A stretch of DNA of 6,683 nucleotides. Origin: Bifidobacterium breve (GTDB lineage: Bacteria > Actinomycetota > Acidimicrobiia > IMCC26256 > PALSA-555). The notes beneath the pieces were generated by a model. The model was not told where the DNA came from, ran no database searches, and saw only the letters and a program-made list of their open reading frames with translations. The position numbers and the translations under genes are program-made. Location: assembly GCA_945889545.1 (NCBI GenBank), contig CAMDCC010000172.1, positions 1-6,683 of the forward strand, given 5' to 3'. This document shows, in pieces, positions 1 to 4,323 of this stretch. Every line of letters starts with the position of its first letter. The stretch's first letter is position 1.

Positions 1-52
1 GACAGGCCGAGATCCAGCGTTTTGGCTGTTCAGAGGGTTGTTTTGGTTCCGT

Positions 53-81
53 TTGACAGTGTCACACCAGGTCACTACGAT
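53..81 (+). promoter_or_regulatory. Sigma-A-type promoter of the DUF222-HNH gene
   Basis: A perfect -35 hexamer TTGACA (53-58) is followed after exactly 17 bp by TACGAT (76-81), which fits the actinobacterial -10 form TANNNT. Eight bases separate the -10 from the ATG at 90, so transcription probably starts at or next to the A of the ATG and the mRNA would be leaderless. No Shine-Dalgarno sequence precedes the ATG, which agrees. A small palindrome TGACA-G-TGTCA (54-64) overlaps the -35. The promoter is inferred from sequence only, but spacing and hexamers are close to ideal. Confidence 0.75.
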
Positions 82-82
82 A

Positions 83-96
83 CGAACATATGTTCG
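83..96. promoter_or_regulatory. LexA operator (SOS box) over the start codon
   Basis: CGAACATATGTTCG is a perfect 14-bp palindrome and fits the Gram-positive/actinobacterial LexA site CGAAC-N4-GTTCG. It begins one base after the -10 hexamer and runs into codon 3 of the gene that starts at 90, so bound LexA would cover the initiation region. In Mycobacterium tuberculosis several 13E12 (DUF222-HNH) genes are known to carry SOS boxes, so box and gene type agree. No lexA gene lies in this window; LexA binding is inferred. Confidence 0.8.
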
Positions 97-1178
97 ATTG
101 GGAAGTTCGCCTGACGGAGCTGCGGTGCCATTCCAGTGAATGGCTGCGCGCCCGCGACACCGAGCTCGAGACCGAGCAACGCGCTTTGAAGGTCGAGCAG
201 CTCGCAGTGCGGCGGATCCTCGACGAGCGGGGCCAGGTCGACGTGAACGAGGAGATCCTGCGGGGCCGCCACAACGAGTCGCCCCGCACCGTCCGCCAGA
301 ACACCGAGGTCGCCCGCCAGCTCGAGTCGTTGCCTGCGATCGCCGCTGCCGCGCACGCGGGTTCACTGTCGTGGGATCAGCTCAAGCCGTTGGTGGAGAT
401 AGCGACTCCCGAGACCGACGCCCGGTGGGCCGACCGAGCACCCCGGTACTCACCCGCTGATCTCGAACGCATCGCCCGCAAACAGAAGACCCCCACCGCG
501 GCTGACGCTCAGGCCCGCCGCGACGCCCGCGACTTTCGCTTCTGGGTCCGACCCGGCTCCGGGATGGTCTCCGGGCACTTCGAGCTCCCCGACGTTGACG
601 GCGCCTTCGCCAAAAGCGTCTTCGAACGCATGGCCGAACGCCGCAAACCCCCCGCCGGGGAACCCTGGGCCAAGCTCGGACACCGCATGGCCGACGCGTT
701 CATCGACCTCTGCACGAACTACACCGACGGAAACCCCGGCCCGCTGCGCGCGCACATCACCTTTCATGTACCGCCCGACGGGCCCGCCGAAGTCGACGGC
801 ATCCCCATCGCGGACTCCACCCTCGCCGACCTCATGCAGAACGCGATGGCGTCGAACGTCACCGTCGAAGGCGGGCAGCTCTCCGGCGCGCGTACCGACA
901 CCGACGCCATCCCCGCCGAAACCAAACGCTTCGTGACCGCCCGCGACCACCACTGCCGCGTCGGCACCTGCGACGAGACCACCAACCTCGACTACCACCA
1001 CCTCATCCCCCGCAGCGAAGGCGGATCCCACGACCCCGACAACATCGTGCTCGCCTGCAAACGCCGCCGTCACCACCAGATGCTCGTCCCCAACGGACCC
1101 TGGCGCCTCGAAGGCAACCCCGCCGAACCCGACGGCTTACACCTCGAACGCGTCAAACAGGTCGCCCGAGCACCCTGA
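90..1178 (+). CDS. DUF222 / HNH endonuclease domain protein (13E12-repeat type)
   Basis: 362 aa. A helical DUF222-like region covers roughly residues 10-260. A C-terminal HNH module follows at about 278-345. It shows a C-x4-C pair (C289, C294), the H303-H304 pair in YHHLIPRSEGG, a DN dyad (D317-N318), C323 and H328-H329. These are the metal-binding and catalytic positions of HNH nucleases, which cut DNA. The usual ending is C-x2-HH; here it is C-x4-HH (CKRRRHH), two residues longer, so nuclease activity is not certain. The ATG at 90 is chosen because it lies 8 nt after a TANNNT -10 in a near-ideal promoter, inside a LexA palindrome, implying a leaderless, SOS-controlled gene. Glu codons shift from nearly all GAG (first ~125 codons) to nearly all GAA (remainder), a hint of mosaic origin. 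Family assignment is firm. The physiological role of such proteins is poorly known; phage- or mobile-element-linked nucleases are one possibility. Confidence 0.88.
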   Translation: MFDWEVRLTELRCHSSEWLRARDTELETEQRALKVEQLAVRRILDERGQVDVNEEILRGRHNESPRTVRQNTEVARQLESLPAIAAAAHAGSLSWDQLKPLVEIATPETDARWADRAPRYSPADLERIARKQKTPTAADAQARRDARDFRFWVRPGSGMVSGHFELPDVDGAFAKSVFERMAERRKPPAGEPWAKLGHRMADAFIDLCTNYTDGNPGPLRAHITFHVPPDGPAEVDGIPIADSTLADLMQNAMASNVTVEGGQLSGARTDTDAIPAETKRFVTARDHHCRVGTCDETTNLDYHHLIPRSEGGSHDPDNIVLACKRRRHHQMLVPNGPWRLEGNPAEPDGLHLERVKQVARAP

Positions 1179-1247
1179 GCAATCTCAGCGTGATGGCGTC
1201 ACTTCCCCACCAGCTCCTTGACAACTGAAGATGCAAGCGACGGACAT

Positions 1248-1281
1248 GGGTTCATCGCGCGGGCACGCGCGCGATGAACCC
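1248..1281. terminator. Large perfect hairpin, probable bidirectional terminator
   Basis: A 14-bp perfect stem (arms 1248-1261 and 1268-1281, beginning GGGTTCATCGCGCG) closes a 6-nt loop GGCACG. It sits between two convergent genes, 11 nt past the stop of the leftward aquaporin gene and 69 nt past the stop of the HNH gene. No T-tract follows on either strand, which is common for actinobacterial hairpin terminators but leaves open a role as an mRNA 3'-end stabiliser. I see nothing else in the short gap 1179-1292. Confidence 0.6.
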
Positions 1282-1292
1282 CGGGCCACGCT

Positions 1293-1697
1293 TCACACGC
1301 GTCGTGCTTCCTCCGGTGCGTGGGGAACAACGAGATCGGCGGCCACGTCACGCGCTCTGGGGTACAGGATCGCGATGGCCCCGACCGCAAGCACTGCACC
1401 CACGACCTGACCACTGAGGAAGCCTGGGACCGATCCAGGCTCGATGCCCGAGAACGAGTCGGTGAGCGTTCGCGCCAGCGTGACTGCGGGGTTCGCGAAG
1501 CTGGTGGACGACGTGAAGAAGTACGCCGCGGTGATGTACGCACCGACTGCGAACGGGGCGACCGCTCGACGCCCCGATCGGGCCACACCGAAGACCACGA
1601 GCAACAGACCGACGACCACGACCGCGACCGCCACGAGAAGGAACGCCGTGCCGAGCCCTTCGGCGAGGGCCTGCCGCGCGAGTGTGCGGTTCAACAC
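1293..1697 (-). CDS. Shortened MIP/aquaporin channel, one half only (possibly a pseudogene)
   Basis: 134 aa from a GTG (1697-1695) that overlaps the arsR stop, so translation is probably coupled to arsR. An N-terminal piece typical of MIP helix 1 (AEGLGTAFLL, residues 12-21) runs directly into the second half of the family: a helix-4-like stretch (GLLLVVFGVAR, 30-40), helix 5 (GAYITAAYFFTSS, 52-64), the second pore loop NPAVTLAR (69-76) with its selectivity-filter Arg (R76), and helix 6 (about 92-112). The normal family has about 230 residues and two NPA motifs. Here roughly 95-100 residues, including the first NPA loop, are missing while the frame stays open. Aquaporins next to arsR (AqpS type) conduct arsenite and work with arsenic detoxification genes. 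This version could be a dead remnant, could assemble from half-channels, or could reflect an assembly collapse. Family and cassette membership are clear; function is doubtful. Confidence 0.75.
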   Translation of the reverse strand: MLNRTLARQALAEGLGTAFLLVAVAVVVVGLLLVVFGVARSGRRAVAPFAVGAYITAAYFFTSSTSFANPAVTLARTLTDSFSGIEPGSVPGFLSGQVVGAVLAVGAIAILYPRARDVAADLVVPHAPEEARRV

Positions 1698-2032
1698 GCA
1701 GCGCTGGGCGCGAGGATCTGGCACAGCACCGCCAAGCGCTCTGGGACCATCGAATACCACGCCCACTTCCCCCGCCGCTCGCGTGTGAGCAATCCGGCGT
1801 CGACCAGCACCGACAGGTGATGGCTGATCGTCGGTTGACTACGACCCAGCGGCACCACGAGGTCGCACGCACACACCTCACCGCTCGGGCTGTTGGCAAC
1901 GAGGCTCATCAGCCGCAGCCGGGCCGGGTCGGCCAGCACCTTGAACGCGCTTGCGAGCTCCTCAGCATCGGCCTCGCCCAATGGCGAGCTCAACACCGGT
2001 TCGCAGCAGCGGGTGATCGTGCGGACATCCAT
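1691..2032 (-). CDS. arsR: ArsR-family arsenic-responsive repressor
   Basis: 113 aa, a usual length for ArsR/SmtB proteins. The winged helix-turn-helix shows ADPARLRLMSLV (34-45), the recognition helix SQPTISHHLSVL (65-76) and the wing GLLTRERRGKWAWYSM (80-95). It carries two kinds of As(III)-binding cysteines: an N-terminal C9-C10 pair, as in Corynebacterium ArsR, and C54-x-C56 in EVCACDL, like the CVCDL metal site of E. coli ArsR. C104 and C113 lie near the end. It would bind the dyad upstream of its own gene and release it on arsenite or other trivalent arsenicals. The ATG at 2032 is chosen because GGAG lies 5 nt upstream; a GTG 18 nt earlier (2050) is the alternative. Its stop overlaps the GTG of the aquaporin gene, and arsI is divergent. 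Assignment is firm; the exact inducer is inferred. Confidence 0.93.
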   Translation of the reverse strand: MDVRTITRCCEPVLSSPLGEADAEELASAFKVLADPARLRLMSLVANSPSGEVCACDLVVPLGRSQPTISHHLSVLVDAGLLTRERRGKWAWYSMVPERLAVLCQILAPSAAC

Positions 2033-2062
2033 CTTCACTCCAGGCTTCACACCAGGTTCGTA

Positions 2063-2091
2063 TTGACGAGCATCAATCTATCTGATAGATA
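2063..2091 (+). promoter_or_regulatory. arsI promoter
   Basis: The mirror image of the arsR promoter: -35 TTGACG (2063-2068), 17 bp, then TAGATA (2086-2091) as the -10. The -10 is one base short of TANNNT at its last position, so it may be the weaker of the pair. Transcription would start near 2098, leaving about 28 nt of leader with a good ribosome binding site. Both promoters lie face to face inside one operator. Confidence 0.5.
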
Positions 2092-2103
2092 GATACTCGT
2101 CAA
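2075..2103 (-). promoter_or_regulatory. arsR-aquaporin promoter
   Basis: Read on the minus strand, the -35 TTGACG (2103-2098) is followed after 17 bp by the -10 TAGATT (2080-2075, fits TANNNT). Transcription would start near 2068, giving a leader of about 36 nt before the arsR ATG at 2032. Both hexamers lie in the ArsR dyad, so the gene should be self-repressed. Confidence 0.6.
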
Positions 2104-2115
2104 TGTGAACCGGAT

Positions 2116-2120
2116 GGAGG
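2116..2120 (+). promoter_or_regulatory. Ribosome binding site deciding the arsI start
   Basis: GGAGG lies 5 nt before the ATG at 2126. This favours that ATG over the in-frame GTG at 2105 and ATG at 2114, which have no such site and would extend the protein beyond the conserved MARVQLALNV start. Confidence 0.75.
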
Positions 2121-2125
2121 AAATC

Positions 2126-2521
2126 ATGGCCCGAGTGCAGCTCGCTCTCAACGTCGCCGACATCGATCAGGCGGTCGACTTCTACTCCCGGCTCTTCGGC
2201 GTGGCCCCGAACAAGCGCAAGCCTGGGTACGCCAACTTCGCCGTGGCCGATCCTCCGCTGAAGCTCGTGCTCTTCGAGGCACCCAAAGGTTCGGAGCGCC
2301 TCAATCACCTCGGCGTGGAGGTGGAGACGACCGACGAAGTCGGGCAGGCCGCGGCCCGGATCGCCGACGCCGGACTCCCGACGGTCAACGAAGACGGCAC
2401 CACCTGTTGCTACGCGGTACAGGACAAGATCTGGATCGACGGTCCCGACGGACCATGGGAGTGGTACACGGTGCTCGCCGACGCCGAGACAATGTCGTGT
2501 GCCTCAACCGACTGCGGCTGA
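2126..2521 (+). CDS. arsI: ArsI/CadI-family vicinal-oxygen-chelate protein (C-As lyase type)
   Basis: 131 aa. The sequence closely follows the ArsI/CadI family: MARVQLALNVADIDQAVDFY at the N-terminus, then KRKPGYANFAVADPPLKLVL (30-49), LNHLGVEV (59-66), and the signature TTCCYAVQDKIW (92-103) with the vicinal cysteines C94-C95. Characterised ArsI enzymes are Fe(II) dioxygenases that split the C-As bond of trivalent organoarsenicals such as methylarsenite. The Cys pair holds the arsenical; Q5, H61 and E112 are the likely metal ligands by position. The relative CadI is a cadmium-induced protein of mycobacteria, so Cd binding is the main alternative. The C-terminus has C125 and C130, as other members carry extra C-terminal cysteines. 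It is divergent from arsR and controlled by the shared dyad. The product As(III) needs an exit; the aquaporin next door may have provided it, and no ArsB/Acr3 pump is present in the window. Confidence 0.9.
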   Translation: MARVQLALNVADIDQAVDFYSRLFGVAPNKRKPGYANFAVADPPLKLVLFEAPKGSERLNHLGVEVETTDEVGQAAARIADAGLPTVNEDGTTCCYAVQDKIWIDGPDGPWEWYTVLADAETMSCASTDCG

Positions 2522-2535
2522 ACATGTCAGAACAT

Positions 2536-2586
2536 CGAGCAAGTGCCGCTCCGTTGTAAAGAGCGCGGTGCAGCGTCACTTGCTCG
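2536..2586. terminator. Two-level hairpin, probable bidirectional terminator
   Basis: Outer arms CGAGCAAGTG (2536-2545) and CACTTGCTCG (2577-2586) pair over 10 bp. Inside, CGCTC (2547-2551) pairs with GAGCG (2561-2565) around a 9-nt loop. The element lies between the convergent stops of arsI (2521) and the NYN nuclease gene (2600). There is no T-tract. With the hairpin at 1248-1281 it brackets the arsenic module. Confidence 0.6.
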
Positions 2587-2599
2587 GGGATGGGAGGAG

Positions 2600-4024
2600 T
2601 CAGCGACGCAGCACGTCGAGGAGAACGGCCGAAGGCACAACGAGCGCGCCGTTGGCCTCGGCGTGATCGCGGACCCAATGGTCCGACGACACGACGACGA
2701 CCGGAACGCGCTTGGGCCGAGACTCGACCTCCCGCACGACCACGGGATCGGCTTCCTCGCCATCTTCGGAGAACACGATCCGCACACCCGCTCGCCGCGG
2801 TGGCTGCACGCCCACTACGTCGGCGCCGTCGAATACCACCACCACATCGCATCGAACCCGCAGATGCAGTCGCTCGAGCGCGGCGACGAGTCGCTCGCGC
2901 TGCTCCGCCGGCACCACGTCGGACCAACCCGCCATCGACGCGTTGTAGCCGTCAACGACCAGCACGACACCTCGCGTCCGTAACATCGCGTCGAGCGCCT
3001 CGGGCGTGTCGGCCTGCATCCCTGGCGGGCACAGTGGACGCGTGCGTCGAGGCCCCTGCATCGCGTCAGCACCCTGCACCGGTTCGGCACCCTGCATCGC
3101 ATCGGTCACCGCTACTGCATCGCGCGCCCGGCGAGTGAGTCCTTCGAGTGCAGCCGCCAAACGCTGCGCCTCCTCCGATGCCGCCGCCAGGGCTTCAACC
3201 TCAGGACGCGTGAGCGCCGGTGGTGGCTCCGGGAGAGACTGCTCCCGCTCGCTTGTCTCGCGACGCAACATGCGCAGCTCGTGCTCCGCGCCACGCGCTC
3301 GGTCGGCTTCACGCCCGAAGCGGGATTCGGCGGCGTCGGCCCGAGCGGTTGCTTGTTCTGCCACCGCGTCGGCATCGCGCCGACGCCGATCGGCGTCTTC
3401 CACATCGGAGGCGGCCCGGGCGTCGCGCTCGCGTCGGGTTGCTCGTTCGTCACGCAGCTCCGCCTCAGCCCGAGCAACCTCAGTAAGCGCATCGTCGCGC
3501 GCCTGCTCCGCTCGCCGGCGGGCTTCGTTGATCGATTCGAGCCGGGTCTCCCACGCCTTGGCGTCGTCGGCCTGCTCGTGTTCGGTGCGGTCACGCTCGG
3601 CCGCGGCGCACACCATCCCGAGCCCGAACGTCCATCCCTTCGGACGGGCCGCATACAGCACCGAGGCAAGCAGTGGGAGGTCGGCGCGCGCTGCCGCGTC
3701 GGCAACCCGCTCCACCGCCGATTCCACCCGCCATCCCTCGAGCGCGGCCTCCACCTCGGACTGCTCGCAGAACTTCTCTACGACCTGCTCACGGAAGGAC
3801 TCATCGACGTCGAGCGCGCGCCGGAGCTGCTGGCGGGCTGGTCCGCTGGTGGTGAGACGACGCCGGTCGAACCCAGCGAGTGGCCGGAGCACCGAGGGAA
3901 GATCGGTTGGTGGGAGCTTGGCCAGCACCGCAGCAGCGACATCGAGGAGCGGCACGAGCAACGTCTCGGGGATCGGGAGCGCCTCGATGGTGCGCGCCAC
4001 CTCGCGCTGCGCGGATCCGCTCAT
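2600..4024 (-). CDS. Coiled-coil protein with C-terminal NYN (YacP-type PIN-like) nuclease domain
   Basis: 474 aa in three parts. The N-terminal ~140 residues are helical, with LPSVLRPLAGFDRRRL (42-57) and SFREQVVEKF (76-85), a layout seen in actinobacterial NYN proteins. Residues about 145-300 are rich in Glu, Arg and Ala with heptad-like spacing and should form a long coiled coil. A linker (309-324) holds three 6-residue repeats. The NYN domain is about 352-474, with the acidic residues expected of a PIN-like active site: D358 in VVDGYN, D399 in VFDG, D426 in EEAD and D448 in VSSD. The YacP/Rae1 family includes an endoribonuclease that cuts mRNA on the ribosome in Bacillus, so this is a likely RNase; its target is unknown. 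The ATG overlaps the stop of the upstream zinc-ribbon gene (ATGA), implying coupled translation and perhaps a complex. A LexA-like palindrome lies ahead of the pair. Confidence 0.85.
   Translation of the reverse strand: MSGSAQREVARTIEALPIPETLLVPLLDVAAAVLAKLPPTDLPSVLRPLAGFDRRRLTTSGPARQQLRRALDVDESFREQVVEKFCEQSEVEAALEGWRVESAVERVADAAARADLPLLASVLYAARPKGWTFGLGMVCAAAERDRTEHEQADDAKAWETRLESINEARRRAEQARDDALTEVARAEAELRDERATRRERDARAASDVEDADRRRRDADAVAEQATARADAAESRFGREADRARGAEHELRMLRRETSEREQSLPEPPPALTRPEVEALAAASEEAQRLAAALEGLTRRARDAVAVTDAMQGAEPVQGADAMQGPRRTRPLCPPGMQADTPEALDAMLRTRGVVLVVDGYNASMAGWSDVVPAEQRERLVAALERLHLRVRCDVVVVFDGADVVGVQPPRRAGVRIVFSEDGEEADPVVVREVESRPKRVPVVVVSSDHWVRDHAEANGALVVPSAVLLDVLRR
3054..3107 (-). 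repeat. Three imperfect 18-bp tandem repeats in the NYN gene linker
   Basis: Units 3054-3071, 3072-3089 and 3090-3107 each begin CCCTGCA on the plus strand and encode DAMQGP, EPVQGA and DAMQGA-type hexapeptides (residues about 309-324) between the coiled coil and the nuclease domain. A further CTGCATCGC follows at 3115-3123. The period of 18 keeps the frame, so copy number could vary without breaking the protein. Confidence 0.75.
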
Positions 4025-4260
4025 TGCTCGACCGACGCCTCCGCCGGCAGCTCATCGCTCGAGATGGGCTGGATCGCGTCACCAGACGCGCCGCACCAGC
4101 GACAGGTGACTTCCTCCACCCGTTCGTCGAGCACGGCCTCGTCCTCGACGCTCAGCTCCCCACCCACGCTGAAGTGGTGGAACGAGCGCGTGCGGCGTGT
4201 GGCTACGACATCGAAGCGAGTGAGGTTGCCGCACGCCGAGCAGCGGTAGCGAGCTCTCAT
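4021..4260 (-). CDS. Small four-cysteine zinc-ribbon protein
   Basis: 79 aa, not assigned to a named family. Two CxxC knuckles, C7-S-A-C10 and C53-R-W-C56, are 42 residues apart and would bind one Zn(II), typical of a zinc ribbon. The middle holds FHHF (27-30), and the C-terminus is acidic (SSDELPAEASVEQ). No membrane segment or signal peptide is seen, so it is cytoplasmic and could bind nucleic acid or a partner protein. The ATG at 4260 has no Shine-Dalgarno sequence but lies 7 nt after a TACACT -10, consistent with a leaderless mRNA. Its TGA overlaps the ATG of the NYN nuclease gene (ATGA), so the two are likely made together; it may be a nuclease adaptor or RNA-binding subunit, which is inference only. 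A perfect LexA-like palindrome is centred about 40 bp upstream. Confidence 0.75.
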   Translation of the reverse strand: MRARYRCSACGNLTRFDVVATRRTRSFHHFSVGGELSVEDEAVLDERVEEVTCRWCGASGDAIQPISSDELPAEASVEQ

Positions 4261-4267
4261 GCAGCAC

Positions 4268-4273
4268 AGTGTA
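4268..4273 (-). promoter_or_regulatory. -10 element of the zinc-ribbon/NYN operon
   Basis: On the minus strand TACACT lies 7 nt before the ATG at 4260, the spacing expected for leaderless transcripts. The -35 position 17 bp away (4291-4296, TTCGGC) is a poor match and lies inside the LexA-like palindrome. The promoter could therefore be weak without induction or depend on another feature. Confidence 0.5.
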
Positions 4274-4289
4274 CCCGTGGAGGCATGGA

Positions 4290-4309
4290 TGCCGAACAGG
4301 TGTTCGGCA
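4290..4309. promoter_or_regulatory. Second LexA-like palindrome (SOS box) before the zinc-ribbon/NYN genes
   Basis: Nine-base perfect arms flank a central GG. The core CGAACAGGTGTTCG (4293-4306) fits CGAAC-N4-GTTCG and shares CGAACA-NN-TGTTCG with the box at 83-96. It covers the -35 region of the putative leaderless promoter of the zinc-ribbon gene. It also lies 14 nt past the stop of the upstream membrane-protein gene and could fold as a short hairpin, so a terminator role is the competing reading; there is no T-tract. Two roles at once are possible. Confidence 0.6.
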
Positions 4310-4323
4310 CAGCCAGCCAGGCG

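Larger units (their letters stand above)
2062..2104. promoter_or_regulatory. 43-bp dyad, probable ArsR operator
   Basis: The segment is symmetric about base 2083. Outer arms ATTGACGAG (2062-2070) and CTCGTCAAT (2096-2104) match perfectly, as do inner arms ATC (2072-2074)/GAT (2092-2094) and ATCTATC (2076-2082)/GATAGAT (2084-2090). Only 2 of 21 base pairs fail. It lies between arsR and arsI and contains both divergent promoters. A winged-helix dimer such as ArsR is the natural ligand. Its length suggests two dimers or overlapping sites. Confidence 0.8.

Noticed and set aside
450..1076. Long open frame on the minus strand opposite the HNH gene (208 codons).
   Set aside because: It lies wholly antisense to a gene with clear domain motifs; its Gly/Val/Ala-rich translation is a by-product of C-ending codons in high-GC DNA.
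1218..1247. TTGACA at 1218-1223 as a plus-strand promoter.
   Set aside because: No TANNNT element at 16-18 bp and no gene downstream; only the hairpin follows.
1698..1766. Upstream start for the aquaporin at 1766.
   Set aside because: It would overlap the arsR 3' end by about 75 nt with non-MIP sequence; the GTG at the arsR stop is more sensible.
2518..2535. GAACAT repeated twice (2520-2525 and 2530-2535) as an SOS half-site pair.
   Set aside because: The copies are in direct, not inverted, orientation and lie at the end of arsI.
3006..4249. Two long plus-strand open frames (322 and 367 codons) opposite the NYN nuclease gene.
   Set aside because: Ser/Ala/Arg-rich translations without motifs; the minus-strand frame has NYN active-site motifs and operon coupling.
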